Assembly: GCA_903813345.2 (NCBI GenBank)
Contig: CAIIXF020000007.1
Span: 6,579,730 to 6,639,729, forward strand
DNA: 60,000 bases
Direction: 5' to 3'
Source: Owenia fusiformis
Taxonomy: Eukaryota > Annelida > Polychaeta > Sabellida > Oweniidae
Shown here: one piece after another, positions 1 through 10,363 of the stretch
Numbering within the stretch: the stretch's first letter is position 1
How the letters are laid out: each line of letters opens with the position of its first letter
The notes under the pieces: model-generated
Told to the model about the DNA's origin: nothing
The model's input: only the letters and a program-made list of their open reading frames with translations
The model's database searches: none
Made by a program: the position numbers and the translations under genes

Positions 1-941
1 AGGAAATGGCCCCCTTTTAAATTTTAAATTCGATATTAGTATACTATTCAAAATGTGGTTAGGTAGATGCTTAAAATATTGTTAAAATAAAATGCGTGAA
101 AAGGGTATGATGGAAAAGATGGTTTGAAAATATTAACAAGATTTGATGTATAAAGCCAATTCAAAAATTTTATAAAACTTGATTCAAAAACTAAGATCTT
201 CAAAATGTCTAAAAAATTCCCTTTGAGAAATAGTATTTGAATGGGAAAAACATATTTTCAGACTGTGCATGTAGATTTTAAGCTGTTCTGTTCTTCTGAT
301 ATACGCTTGTAAGTACATTATTTCATATGTTTGTCTTTTATTGCAAAAAGGTGGACCACAAGACGAGCCTTTAAGACAGTAAAATCACAGTTTGTAAACA
401 TGGAATCGTTTAACAACTTATGAATTATGAAAACCAAATATTGTAAGTGTCAAATCAAAATGTTTTCCTTTTGTTTATCATAAGCTGTCTGACTGTTGTC
501 TTAACTATTTGAAAAATACACTATTAAACTGAAGGAAGATTAAAATGGGGACATCTAGGTATAAAATATACACGCCAGGACAGAAATGCTGATAAGCTTT
601 AAACATGCGTGTGGTTCCAATATGTAATTGTCATAGATGTTTTCGAAATGCTGAATGTGAAGATAGTTCATCGTTTTTGTTATGGTAGTACTATGGTATG
701 TTTGGGAGCCAGTGGTATTTTTATTGTTTTCATTGTACCATTATTAATGCGGAGTTGTGTTTATGTTTATATGAATGAGTTCCAATAATTGTTTTGGCTT
801 CTTTTTAGTCTTACATTTTTCATAGACGCTATTCTGCAAATACAATACAACGTTTCTCGAATCAAAATAAACCAATAAAAAATACTAATTGATTAATAGT
901 GAATTAATTAATAAAATCATTAAATCATTTTTCTCTTACTA

Positions 942-949
942 TGACGTCA
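942..949. promoter_or_regulatory. CRE-like palindrome TGACGTCA
   Basis: A perfect 8-bp TGACGTCA sits in an AT-rich stretch of the presumed Wnt9 intron. This is the consensus site of CREB/ATF-type bZIP factors. A single 8-bp match is expected by chance about once in 65 kb, so function is only possible. Confidence 0.2.
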
Positions 950-1146
950 TTATATTTATGTTGCTACAATTAATTTGGGTATTCTTAATTTTACGAGGTT
1001 TCTGTTATCTTCTCTTTGAATACCTTGGTATATGAATATTAGACCTGGGCTTTCCACTGGTAGAATTACTAGCCGGGCGTATATTTACTTCCTTACCTTT
1101 ATAATGTTCATAGATACTAAGAGAAATGCATTTTATTCAAAATATG

Positions 1147-1354
1147 CAGACCCGTAGCCAGTGGGGGTTCGCAGAGTTCGGGCGGAACACCCCCCACCCC
1201 TGGCCAAAAATTCTTTCAAAATCATGCAGTTTTTCACCATTTTGAGCACTTCTCTAGTGATTTCAGCCATATTTGGGCCAAAATTGTGAAATGTGAACCC
1301 CCCTGGAAATTTTTGAAAACTGAACCCCCCTTGGCAAATCCTGGCTACGGGCCT
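1147..1354. mobile_element. Short terminal-inverted-repeat element (MITE-like)
   Basis: The left end AGACCCGTAGCCAG (1148-1161) and the right end (1341-1354, reverse complement AGGCCCGTAGCCAG) form 14-bp inverted repeats with one mismatch. AATATG flanks both ends (1141-1146 and 1355-1360), a possible 6-bp target duplication with one extra C at 1147. The interior is rich in C runs (GAACCCCCC occurs twice) unlike the AT-rich surroundings. There is no transposase, so it is non-autonomous; the superfamily is uncertain. Confidence 0.6.
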
Positions 1355-2748
1355 AATATGTATATTTTGCTAGTGTCTGGTACTTTGTACGAGTATCCTA
1401 TATATATAATATGCTTATTCAACATAACACTTATTCCACGTGCAAAAGTGAAAGCCAAGTTATGTTTGCTCAATATAATTTGAAACATAAGAAACATTTA
1501 TTTGCTTGTAGAAAATCCCAACAACACAACTTAGCGCGATCTCTAGCACTTAGTGTCACGTTTAACAATGCAATTTATAATGCCCAGCAAGATAAAATAG
1601 AAAATAAAATGAGGAGATAAGTACAACACATGTGCATATGTCTTGTTACATACATATGTGTGTCAACTGTCCTTGAAATACTTGTGGTTGAGAATTGTGT
1701 ATTCACAACCTTTTGATTGGGAAATTTTCTCTTTCATTTCGCTAATTTATTACGATAATCCTACACGTCTGGTAGAAAAACGAATTCACAGGTGACGAGA
1801 AAAAAATCTGTGTAATACATCTTCTTGATTAATTTGTTAATAATGATTGTATTCAAACGATGCGCCTTTATGTTGGAGAGGTGTTCACCACATTTAAAGA
1901 ACTAGAACAAACAGAGCTCTTTGATCCCTTATGTTTTAATGTGATCGATATAATTAAGGATAATTTAGAAAAAACAAACTTGTGGTTTGTGGGGAGTTCT
2001 TATTTGTTCTTTTTCATCTATAAGTACTTCTCAAATAGCTATAGTGGATGAATTATAAATTAAAGGTGAGTTGCGAGTAACGTCTCCATCATGGACAGGG
2101 AAATCGTAATACTGAATTCTCTGGAAATCTTCCAATGCACTTTAACTGAAATACGTCTCCCCTAACAAATTATTTCTCGAATTGTATTGTATATTTTAAT
2201 CGTAGGGGAAGCAAGAATGAATCTTTGTATCATGTCTCATTTTTATATCTCGGGTTTGATCACCAATCACGATAACTGTTGCTTATTTTTCATATTTGAA
2301 AAAATCTTAAAGCCAGTGGCGTGATTTTAAGTTCCTTATGGCCGAATGACTGTTTGTTTTGACCTGGAATCAGTTTACTCTGCAAATGACCGAAATAGGC
2401 CCAATAACTAATTGTTTCAAAATTGAAGTGTATCTGTTACACAGACTGGCACGTAAAAGAGGATACAAATGGAACGATACAAAATGATGAATGGTCAATT
2501 TATTGTTATGTAGATATGAAGATGATAATGTTATTGACACACAAGACCAATTTACTAGTTTGAATAAGATAATGTAACGGGTCTTTCAAGATTCTCAGGT
2601 AGGCTATACGCCACATAATAGTCTAATAGGGCATATAAATCAACGTTATCTCATTATGTAGGGCCTTACTGAAAGTCCAATACGGATTGGATACAGAGAA
2701 ATAAATACTAATGTTAGTATCAGCCTCTGAGTTATGATTGTTAGGCAC

Positions 2749-2773
2749 AAAATAAATAAATAAATAAATAAAA
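2749..2773. repeat. AAAT microsatellite
   Basis: About six AAAT units in tandem. Such runs can mark the 3' tail of a SINE or LINE copy, but I found no recognisable element body next to it. Confidence 0.8.
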
Positions 2774-2909
2774 TGTTTTGTTGTGGTTTAGTTTAGTAAC
2801 ATGACTGTTGAAAATTATGTTTTTATATCTTTGTTCTATTTATTTGATCAAATGTGTTTCATAAGTTTAAATTGTTTAATGATAGTGTCTTTATTTTCTT
2901 AGCTTAACC

Positions 2910-3113
2910 ATGCGTTTCGGTTACAAAACTCCATTCATGTTAAACGGATGTTTTTTTGAAATATTCTATCTTTTATCGCTGATTTACTTTAATAATTTGA
3001 CAGTCTCATCATCTCCCGTTTTGCAAGACTTGCAGTATTTGCAGAATGAAATGAGCAGCAAGAACCTAAACAGTAATTATTCGAGAGAAGAATTGTCTAA
3101 CACATTGAAGTAA
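2910..3113 (+). CDS. Possible small secreted-peptide ORF, hypothetical
   Basis: A 67-residue ORF starts at an ATG just after an acceptor-like TTTATTTTCTTAG. The first ~35 residues are hydrophobic enough to resemble a signal peptide (residues 9-30 rich in Phe, Leu and Ile), followed by a polar Ser/Asn-rich segment. It lies on the strand opposite the Wnt9-type gene, inside its presumed intron. I recognise no family, and an ORF of this length in AT-rich DNA is easily due to chance. Confidence 0.12.
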   Translation: MRFGYKTPFMLNGCFFEIFYLLSLIYFNNLTVSSSPVLQDLQYLQNEMSSKNLNSNYSREELSNTLK

Positions 3114-4240
3114 TTAGCCCATTTAAGTTTAGGATGGTATGACATGTGGGGTCGGGTTTTTAGATCAGTTTATCAACATATTACCCAAAATACATAAACA
3201 TAACTGGATGGCCTGATACAAAATTCACAAAATGCTTAAAATAATGTAGACTGAAATCTACGAGTTCAAATCAACAAATGTGAGAAGTAGGAACCCACAG
3301 GAAAAACATTCACCGGCTTGTTAATGACAAGTTCCACGTTGTTTTGGTTTTTCTGTTATAACAAAAGATAAAATCATTTTTGAAGAATCCACTAATTACA
3401 TAACATTACAATGCAATTCAGTAGAATAAAACAATAAAATACATCAGAACACCAGGGGATTTTGATTTTTACAGTTTGTTGACGAGAATCTCAATTCACG
3501 GTAAATTGGGCTAAATAAAAAATGAATCCAATGACGTCCAATAAAATTTATAACTTTTAAAACTGACTTAAATGCTTCCATCTGGATAAAATTATACTTC
3601 CTTCTGACCTTTTTATTTTTTCAGAGGAACAAGATTGTGGGAAAAATTTTAACTCATTAATATATTTCATGAAAGCCCATGATTTCATTTAAAAAAAGTA
3701 AAAATAATTATTTTGTTGATAAGGCGTGGAAACGGGTCTGCTGCTCGAATTTGTCTCTGGCTTAGAATTAATCATAGGAAACAAGATATCTAAATCGAGA
3801 CAATCCAGATTTTCATACGGGGTACGTATACAAAAGATAGCTAAGTTGCATTGTTTCCATCAGTGCATTCCGTCGTCATTCGAGTCAACTACAAAAAGGA
3901 CGTCCGTGTCATTCTAATACATCTGTATATCTCGCGTCTTTCTTAGAACGGACATGCTATCTCTGTTTGAAATATTGCTATGAGTACGTTTGTGTGAATG
4001 TTCGCCAGTCTAAAAATATTATTTTTAGTGTGTTGATGTAGTCTTTGACAGAAAAGAAGCTTGGTGTTGTCAAGGATTAAAAATCGAAGATGAGTCAAAA
4101 TGAAACCAATGTGGAAAACACGAGTATCTAATTAAAAGATTAATGGCTATCGTGTTCACTTGTTGCCCGAGCCTTTGGCTAATATATTCCTAATTGATCG
4201 GAAACAAACAGATACTAACAGCTGGAATAAACAACCTTAC

Positions 4241-4530
4241 CTTTCTTCAATAGGTTCATTCTAAACTGTCCCATAGTACAATTCCAACGTTCGTAACTAA
4301 ATTGACTATGGCATTCTATTGCCGATAGTCGCACCGCTTCTACTAAGGTCTCCGCGGTTCCTAACCATCTCATGCACATTCTCTTCTGCTTCTTTTGCAA
4401 CTTTAAAAGTTCGCAAATCTTTGCGGCAGTTTGTCGACTATTCCTTTCGTGCTTGCCAACAACGCTATCCCCAGTTGAGTTCTCTTCTATTTGTAAACTT
4501 AAACTCAGTACAGGACCGCGAGCAGTCAAT
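4241..4530 (-). CDS. Wnt9: Wnt9-type secreted ligand, coding exon 2 (partial gene)
   Basis: This exon encodes the start of the mature Wnt domain of a secreted, lipid-modified ligand that signals through Frizzled receptors. The translation continues exon 1 after a Gly codon split by the intron, and carries Lys-Ile-Cys, a basic QKKQKRMC stretch, the AETLVEAVRLSA segment, IEC, and ERWNCT, the Wnt hallmark with a potential N-glycosylation site. It ends in NLLKKG. Leu-Leu-Lys-Lys/Arg-Gly just after the ERWNC block and the Tyr-Phe-Gly-Leu join to exon 1 are typical of the Wnt9 (Wnt9/14) subfamily. The acceptor AG lies at 4532-4531 and the donor GTAAGG at 4240-4235; the exon ends in phase 1. The palmitoylation-site and Cys-rich C-terminal exons are not in the window. 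One departure from many Wnts is Met-Arg-Trp where an Arg-Arg-x-Pro motif is usual. Family call strong, subfamily call good. Confidence 0.88.
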
Positions 4531-4766
4531 CTTAAACATCATAAAAATCAACTTTATAATATTTAAAGTTGGTATTATAAATATATTTATGTATATTAAG
4601 AACATAAAAATATGATAAATGTCATTCTTGAGTGTCCAATCACACACTATAGGTCATAACTGTAAGTGACTTGAAAGAAGTTCTAAGTGAAAACAAAGTG
4701 TGGTACGACAAGACGAAGAGGCTCTAAACTTAGGTAAATCTGACAGAAGGAAATACGAGGACTTAC
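4531..4766 (-). other. Intron 1 of the Wnt9-type gene
   Basis: A 236-bp intron with donor GTAAGT (4766-4761) and acceptor TTTAAG ending at 4531. It is phase 2, and joining restores Phe-Gly-Leu across the junction. Confidence 0.85.
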
Positions 4767-4858
4767 CCGAAGTATCCAAATGACTGCAGGGGCAAGCAGA
4801 TGACTCCCAGGAGAGCACCCCAGACCAACCAAGCCAAAACCTCACGGCTCAGCACCAT
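4767..4858 (-). CDS. Wnt9: Wnt9-type secreted ligand, coding exon 1 (signal peptide)
   Basis: This exon encodes the initiator Met and 30 codons plus two bases. The peptide has a charged start (MVLSRE), a hydrophobic core rich in Leu, Val, Trp and Ala at residues 8-24, and ends in SFGYF; the split Gly then joins Leu of exon 2. This is a classic signal peptide for entry into the secretory pathway, as expected for a Wnt. The start was chosen because it is the only in-frame ATG before the hydrophobic core; a strong GTAAGT donor ends the exon. No minus-strand TATA box is evident upstream (4860-5300), so the promoter type and the start of transcription are unknown. Confidence 0.85.
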
Positions 4859-6460
4859 TGTGTCCAAGGTCACAGCTCATCGTTGGTGTATTTCACTCAC
4901 TTTAGGTTCTAGTTATCAATACTTCATCCGGTTTCCGCTCATTCTTTTAATTGATGCACTCTAATTGATGAACTTCTAATTTGGAACGATAGTCAGCCAC
5001 TTTTCAAATACGTTCTTCATCCATCCAATGATTGAGCTACATGCGTATCACTCCGCGTGGTAAAATAGTTCGATACTCTCCCAGAAGTGAGTGATACGGT
5101 TCTATGACTGAATGTAGGATTACAATGATTTGGTCAATTCAAAAAATATCCCCGCTATAAAAAGACCCAAAGTACATTTTAATCTCAACATTGATACAAT
5201 ATTGCTTCAATACAAACTAACATGTTTGGGAAATCGAAGATCTTTCACAATTGTGAAGTGACTTATCAGCATTGGGTAAAGGTGCCAAGAATTTCAATAC
5301 AAGTGTGTGTGGCCAAAGACAATAAAATGAGTAATATTTAAAGGTCCAACGTCATTACTTTGAAATCCTTTGACAAGAGGAATTAACTTTTTAGATTTCT
5401 TCCACCTACTTAAAACGCATGTAGTTGTGGTTTTATCTATTTTGTTTTTAGGTATATTGAACAAATTGCTAATTTAACTTGATTTTTACACGTGTCTCTA
5501 GTGTTGAGATATCAAGCCTGCTTTGAACGGATTATTGCCATGTATAAATGTTGACAAAAGAGCACAGAGATCTGAGGTACCGACATTTGATTGACTCAAT
5601 GTTTTATGACCATTGAAAACGTCGGGTATACATAAGTAAAAGAGGTTCGGGCCACCCTCATGTCCATTGAGAGAGGTCTCGGTAAATATACAGCCGGCGT
5701 TTCTTCAAGAGATTTACATAGAATCTGAGACAATTAGATTAGTCGAGTCATAAAGCATACATGTCGTACAACTCGTAATGACTGGGCTACATTGCTACGA
5801 TCAAGCCTAGGAATGATTGACACGTAGCGCCTCCTATAGCGTTGCGTCATCTCAATGGTTTTAAAATTTCGCGAATCATATCGCACCAAAACTGTCAACG
5901 GGATGAAACGATGAGCAGATTGAATAGTTGAGAATAAAGTTTATAATGAAGTTTACAAACGCTGTCAGTTTATTAGTTTTATTCAAGTAGAACTTTCCCT
6001 CTGTACATAATCGCTGACAGTCCTTTCAACAACCAATGATTGATGGTTTTCACAAGAAAATTTTATTTTCACAAACATAAAGAATTTGTTTTAACATCTT
6101 TGTCTAAATACTTCAACACATATTTGGACCCTTTTTGAACTTGCTAAAATTCCCATGGTGTATTCGTCCACCTGTTTCAGCGACAATTCCAAATCCTATA
6201 TGACCGACTTTATGCACCTTAGGTGCGTTTCCTTTTCTCATTTCCATACAATTAAAATAAAATCCATTCATTACATCGCATCCATGTAAACAAGAGATCC
6301 AAAAGTTCATTTCTCTTTCTCTCACTTCTATATCTTTAATGAATAAAGTTCCTCTGCCAATTCGCCTGCCAAAATACTCACTTGCTACCCACAATCTGCC
6401 TCATTTTTACGTAACACATTCACCATAAATTAATGTATTTACAGCAGTTAGTTAAGATTG
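4859..6460. other. Intergenic stretch: Wnt9 upstream region and NRF-6-like 3' UTR
   Basis: No supported exon was found. The left part is the 5' flank of the Wnt9-type gene and should hold its promoter and 5' UTR. The right part should hold the 3' UTR of the NRF-6-like gene, since TTTATT (minus-strand AATAAA) occurs at 6062-6067, 5979-5984 and 5970-5975, about 400-490 bases past its stop. The 93-codon ORF at 6113-6394 starts with TTG, matches no family, and is taken as chance. Confidence 0.5.
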
Positions 6461-6580
6461 TTATTTTCTTGGTTTGGGTAGAAATATCTTCTCCAGGCCC
6501 ATCATTGGGGATTCGAATAGTAAGGTCAAACCCAGTGCGACGGCATAAGAGGTCACCATATGACCAAAGAACATATAAAC
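6461..6580 (-). CDS. NRF-6-like acyltransferase, last coding exon
   Basis: This 120-nt exon (39 codons plus TAA) encodes the C-terminus of a nose-resistant-to-fluoxetine type membrane protein, a member of the acyltransferase-3 family. After acceptor CTTTAG the frame reads VYMFFGHMVTSYAVALGLTL, then LLFESPMMGLEK and a short basic tail. The last transmembrane helix followed by a Phe-Glu-x-Pro-Met/Phe-x-Gly-Leu-Glu-Lys motif is the usual ending of this family. It joins the exon at 7030-7172 in phase 0. Family members are multi-pass membrane proteins thought to transfer acyl groups or move lipids; the C. elegans founder affects yolk and lipid transport in the intestine. The substrate here is unknown. 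The ORF in another frame over the same bases is a shadow. Confidence 0.82.
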   Translation of the reverse strand, partial: VYMFFGHMVTSYAVALGLTLLFESPMMGLEKIFLPKPRK

Positions 6581-7029
6581 CTAAAGAAAAAATAGAAATT
6601 TGACATAGCAAAGACATTTATTACAAAAACGTAACATCCATGCATGATACTGTCCATTGAAAAAAGTTGTATGTGATAAAAATCGCCATCCTTCAAACGC
6701 TTGCAAATCTATGGATCTGTAGACGTAGAATACTACATTTTATCATCGGCATTACAGTACTCGTGGTACACTCTCTTCAAAGCGGTAATGTAAATAAATA
6801 TAGATGTCGCATTTTTAATTTCGAATAATGTAATCTGTTTATTCATTGTTGTAGTATTATATTGATCACTACACCGTTTTAGCTGAAACATACTTATCGC
6901 ATTTATACTATACATGCTTATCATAACGTTCGCATCTCACTGATGGATCCATGGGGCATTAACTGCAGTACACGTAAAACAATATGGCCGCCCGATATTG
7001 TACGTTCAAGAAAGATTCGCTATACTGAC
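6581..7029 (-). other. Intron between the last two exons of the NRF-6-like gene
   Basis: A 449-bp intron, phase 0, with donor GTCAGT (7029-7024) and acceptor TTTCTTTAG ending at 6581. It has no coding signal of its own. Confidence 0.75.
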
Positions 7030-7172
7030 CATGGTATATTGCGTGGCAAATATAGGCGTCCGTCTGTTATAAACGTATATCCACATCATTGTGGGGTGGA
7101 TAAGATAGGCAGCGAATGTAAGCCGACTTAGAGGAACCCATCCTCCCCAAGACAGAATCGTGTTCACAATGC
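7030..7172 (-). CDS. NRF-6-like acyltransferase, penultimate coding exon
   Basis: This 143-nt exon enters in phase 1 and leaves in phase 0. It encodes GIVNTILSWGGWVPLSRLTF, then AAYLIHPTMMWIYVYNRRTP and a short end. The Trp-x-Pro-Leu-Ser-Arg-Leu-Thr-(Phe/Tyr)-x-Ala-Tyr-Leu-(Ile/Val)-His-Pro block is highly characteristic of the C-terminal part of acyltransferase-3/NRF-6 proteins. The acceptor is TTTGTATTAG (ending at 7173). Upstream exons for the N-terminal NRF domain and the remaining membrane helices would lie at higher coordinates; I find none before the repeats begin at 10166. The gene therefore either has an intron longer than 52 kb or has lost its 5' part. Confidence 0.85.
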
Positions 7173-7864
7173 CTAATACAAATTTGAAGTTAATATTTGA
7201 TGCCAAACATTGAGCTTAATCAAACAGTGCAACTTTTGTAGGTTATATAATCACAGGCTGGTATCGAAAAATTTGTCCGCTGTGACGGAGCGTGCTATTT
7301 TGCATAGAAACACTAAGAAACACAGACAATTTATTTTTTTACTCATATGTTTCGCTATTCCAAAGAAAATTTCTTACTCCATGCAATGGGTATATCATTT
7401 GCGGGTAACTTTAACTTTTGTTTGAAGTCCAACAACGCTAAGAGTAAAAGCTATTGAAAACGGCGCCGGGGTATCATACTCCAAAATGTACCATTTCTTT
7501 TATTTCTTTTTAATGGTACAATATAGTGATACGATAATATTTACATGTGTTTTCAGCATAATTCTGAAGGTATTAGTGATATCTTGATGTATTGGGTATT
7601 TTTAAATTTTTTTATAAAAAATAATGTTTACATTTTTTGTCAGATAGATGGCAGTTAAAACGCTAACAAAAGTAAACAAAGGCTCCGACGATTATGTCGG
7701 TTTACTACTACATTCTGAGTCATAAGTACATTCTAACTGTATAATTCTGAGCATAAATGTGTATGGATTAACGTTACCGATACAATTGTAGCGATATACC
7801 TTGATTTATCGCGAATTTTGGACGAAATAAAAACATTCAAGAAATTTTCCTGGATTTGTCAAAG
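7173..7864. other. Non-coding stretch between the NRF-6-like exon and the ORF1-like gene
   Basis: AT-rich DNA. I found no further NRF-6-like exon here on the minus strand and no clear promoter for the plus-strand ORF that starts at 7865. The ORF at 7210-7425 lacks any recognisable domain. Confidence 0.5.
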
Positions 7865-8704
7865 ATGGCGACTTTTGATGGAAGTAAGACCTGCCTTGTC
7901 GATATGAACGACCTGGACATATGTGTATATCGCTTGCTAACAAACGTGGAGTGTAAACCTAGACATGAAATCACTGAGCAATTGGTGATGGACGTAGATG
8001 ATAGTCTGTTGATTGAGTCTAGAAGTATATTGTTTGAAATGGCGAAGAACAAATTCTCAAATCAGTGCATGAAGGAATTTGGGCCGATTTCCGCCCGTGG
8101 ATATGAACAGCTAGAGGATGTTAAACCCAAGAAACGGACTGGCGACAAGAAAAGCATGAGCATCGCTAATGATATTTATGAACTTTACACATACCAAACG
8201 GATCTAATCGACGTTTTTCCAAGGTGTGTGTCTTCGCCTACAAGTCACATTCCGGTACTGAAGAAGCGGGGCACACAGCCCCCTACCGCACCCCAAATGG
8301 ATTTAACACTGAAATTGATGGATTTAACACAACAAGTGAAAGAGATAAGTAAGGAGTTAGCACAAGTAAAGAAAGACTATGAAAGTGATGTTAATAGACT
8401 GAACAGAATGGTGAATACACTAAAGATCGAATTAGGTCAACACACATGCGATGTGATTAGCCCTATGTTTTCCAAGCCTAATAGGCTAAGGGCTAATTCT
8501 GTTCCGACCAGTTCCACAGTCAACGTAGCCAATTCCCAAACAGCTGTTTGCTCAAAACAACAACAAATAGGTGATACTAACAACAAACCCGAAACTCAAG
8601 GTCATTGCAACTCTACCTGTAATACTCAGTGTGCCGACTCAACGCCGACCTCAGGGGCAATGCCCCCTAGTTCGAATACTACATTCAGCTTTATACAGCC
8701 AAGC
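7865..8704 (+). pseudogene. Retroelement ORF1-like protein, 5' part (split by a transposon)
   Basis: This is the first 280 codons of an ORF that continues at 9297. ATG at 7865 (context AAAGATGG, favourable) is preferred over the TTG nine bases upstream. Visible parts: an N-terminal acidic/hydrophobic region at residues ~1-85 with a regular helix pattern; a predicted coiled coil at residues ~150-185 (heptad Leu/Val/Met spacing in the QQVKEISKELAQVKK stretch); then a Ser/Thr/Asn/Gln-rich linker. The order of N-terminal domain, coiled coil, linker and basic RNA-binding-like C-terminus is that of ORF1 proteins of non-LTR retrotransposons, which bind element RNA. No reverse transcriptase ORF follows. 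It could instead be a domesticated or multicopy host family. The reading frame stops right after the transposon insertion. Confidence 0.55.
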
Positions 8705-9288
8705 TAGAGGTGTCAAGTATTAACCGGTTAACCGGTTAACCGCCGATAATGCCTTGACCGGTCTGAGTTTTTATGGGCGGTTAGTTGACCGTGTATAATT
8801 CTGTTATTTCCCGCGCTTATTTTGCATGCTAATCCGTTTGGTTTTATGGTGTCAGTTTCACGTAAGCTACTCATACATGTCATAAGTCCCATAACTCCTT
8901 ACAAACATCCAATCAGCAACTTTAATCCCTGCCACATTGCTTTCCCGCGCTTACTTTGCATTTTAATCTGTTTGTTTTTCAAGCGTCAGTTTCATGTGAG
9001 CTACTCATACATGTGATAGGTCCGAAAATTCCTTACAAACATCCAATCAGCAACTTTAATCCCTGCCACATTGCTTTCCCGCGCTTACTTAGATAGAATA
9101 GCGTAAAGCTTGACGAACGTAAAAAATAAACGCCGATATATCATTTTTCCATTTTTTCAACTTTCAAGATCGAAGATAAAGATTTCATTTGAAATTATAA
9201 GTTCAAATTTCCCGCCGGTTAACCGACTTTAACCGGTAAAAACCCCCGGTTAACCGGTTAATGCTCAAGCGGTTAATTGACACCACTA
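8705..9288. mobile_element. hAT-type non-autonomous DNA transposon inside the ORF1-like gene
   Basis: A 584-bp element is flanked by perfect 8-bp direct repeats AGCCAAGC (8697-8704 and 9289-9296), the target-site duplication length of hAT transposons. The ends are inverted: left TAGAGGTGTCAA, right (reverse complement) TAGTGGTGTCAA, both followed by TTAACCG; the subterminal regions carry repeated GGTTAACC palindromes at both ends, likely transposase-binding sites. The interior has a 134-bp direct repeat in two copies (8810-8943, 8944-9077) plus the beginning of a third, each starting CCCGCGCTTA and containing CCAATCAG. No transposase is encoded. Near-perfect ends and an exact duplication point to a fairly recent insertion. 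Confidence 0.9.
8810..9077 (+). repeat. Two-copy 134-bp tandem repeat inside the hAT-type element
   Basis: The segment starting CCCGCGCTTA occurs at 8810 and 8944, and its first ~10 bases recur at 9078. The copies differ at about ten sites, so this duplication is older than the insertion into the ORF1-like gene. Confidence 0.85.
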
Positions 9289-9296
9289 AGCCAAGC

Positions 9297-10085
9297 ACCG
9301 TTATTAAGGACACAACTGTGATCGACAAAAACACACGTGAAAACATGAAAACGCCAAAAACTGGAATTAAACCCTCAACGACAGTAGCCATAGGTGATGA
9401 ATCTAAAGAAGAAACCGATGGGTTCACGTTGGTTGAACGTCGTAGAAAGTCACCTGTCGCCACCGAAAACCGCTTTGGTGAAGAGAGACCGGCGAAAATG
9501 CAGACTTTAGGGAAGACCCCGAAGCCCAATAAACCACATGACGTTAAAGAGACGCCTGTTAACAAGCCAATGAAAGGTCTCAAGGGTGCGTCTTTTGAAA
9601 GATCGCAATCGCTATACCTCGAAAATATTCAAATGGACGATAATGATACCGATGATGATATTATTGCACTTGTTAAAGAACATGCAAAAAGTAAGGGGAT
9701 CAAGTTAATGCAAGCATACGTTATCCATAACCGATTCTCGATGTATCGTGTTGGCGTCAGAATGACTGTTCCCGTCTCATCAGCAGATAAGGCTGTTGAA
9801 GATGATTCATGGCCTGCCCCGATAAAATGTCGCCAATGGCAGCGCTTCAGGCAGAACGCAAATTATGGTGACAACATTCCCTCCCGTATTACATATAGGT
9901 CCAGACGATATCAACATGATAATAACCTTATCGATCGACCGTCATGGGAACGCGATGATGAGAAAACTGACTATTTTAAAGACGACAATATGTACCACAG
10001 GAACATGTGTGACGCAACACGGGAGTATGTACGGGAGAAATTCGGCAATAACCTGGGAGCAACAGGTTCTTACGCTGACTGGTAG
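9297..10085 (+). pseudogene. Retroelement ORF1-like protein, 3' part
   Basis: 262 codons plus a stop continue the frame of 7865-8704 once the 592 bases of transposon plus one target duplication are discounted (592 leaves remainder 1, which accounts for the frame change between the two parts). Total length would have been 542 residues. Features: an EETDGFTLVERRRK motif, a form often seen in invertebrate ORF1-like proteins; a probable RRM-like or transposase-22-like fold beginning at SLYLENI, running through a Gly-Ile-x-Leu stretch and VGVRMTVPV, and ending at WPAPIKCRQW; then an Arg/Asp/Tyr-rich C-terminus. The local start at 9261 lies inside the transposon and is not the native one. I see no frameshift or other stop on either side. 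Confidence 0.55.
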
Positions 10086-10165
10086 ATAACTGTTTTTTTA
10101 CTATCGAAACACTGCCCTCATATTTGAGATGCATACCGTGTTTATAGTTTTTTCTCTTTTTAATT

Positions 10166-10363
10166 AGACTCCAGATGAAAATCTGGAGTCTATTGCTTTT
10201 GCCAGTTTTCTTTATTATTAGACTCCAGATTGAAAATCTGGAGTCTATTGTTTTTGCCTGTTTTCTTTATTAGACTCCAGATGAAAATCTGGAGTCTATT
10301 GCTTTTGCCAGTTTTCTTTATTATTATTATTATTATTAGACTCCAGATGAAAATCTGGAGTCT
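10166..10363 (+). repeat. Four serial head hairpins of element E1
   Basis: AGACTCCAGAT and its exact complement ATCTGGAGTCT form four successive 11-12 bp stem hairpins at 10166-10191, 10220-10246, 10272-10297 and 10338-10363. Loops are GAAA, or TGAAA read as a 12-bp stem with loop GAA in the second. Each is followed by TATTGCTTTTGCCAGTTTTC or a close variant and a TTA run, so the ~52-66 bp head module itself is tandemly repeated. Confidence 0.95.

Larger units (their letters stand above)
1..4240. other. Non-coding stretch, presumed large intron of the Wnt9-type gene
   Basis: The donor at 4240 opens an intron that runs toward position 1. I looked on the minus strand for the next Wnt exon (the conserved segment after the Leu-Leu-Lys-Lys-Gly block, and the later Cys-rich CHGVSGSC-type block) and found nothing, so the remaining exons lie beyond the left edge. 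The stretch is AT-rich. It holds one short terminal-inverted-repeat element (1147-1354), an AAAT microsatellite near 2749-2773, a full CRE palindrome at 942-949, and short ORFs that match no family I recognise. Confidence 0.6.

Noticed and set aside
6113-6394. 93-codon minus-strand ORF
   Set aside because: It starts with TTG, has no family resemblance and lies in the likely 3' UTR of the NRF-6-like gene.
6420-6617. 65-codon minus-strand ORF
   Set aside because: It is a different frame of the real last exon of the NRF-6-like gene (6461-6580).
9203-9583. 126-codon minus-strand ORF
   Set aside because: Antisense shadow of the ORF1-like gene that runs across the transposon boundary.
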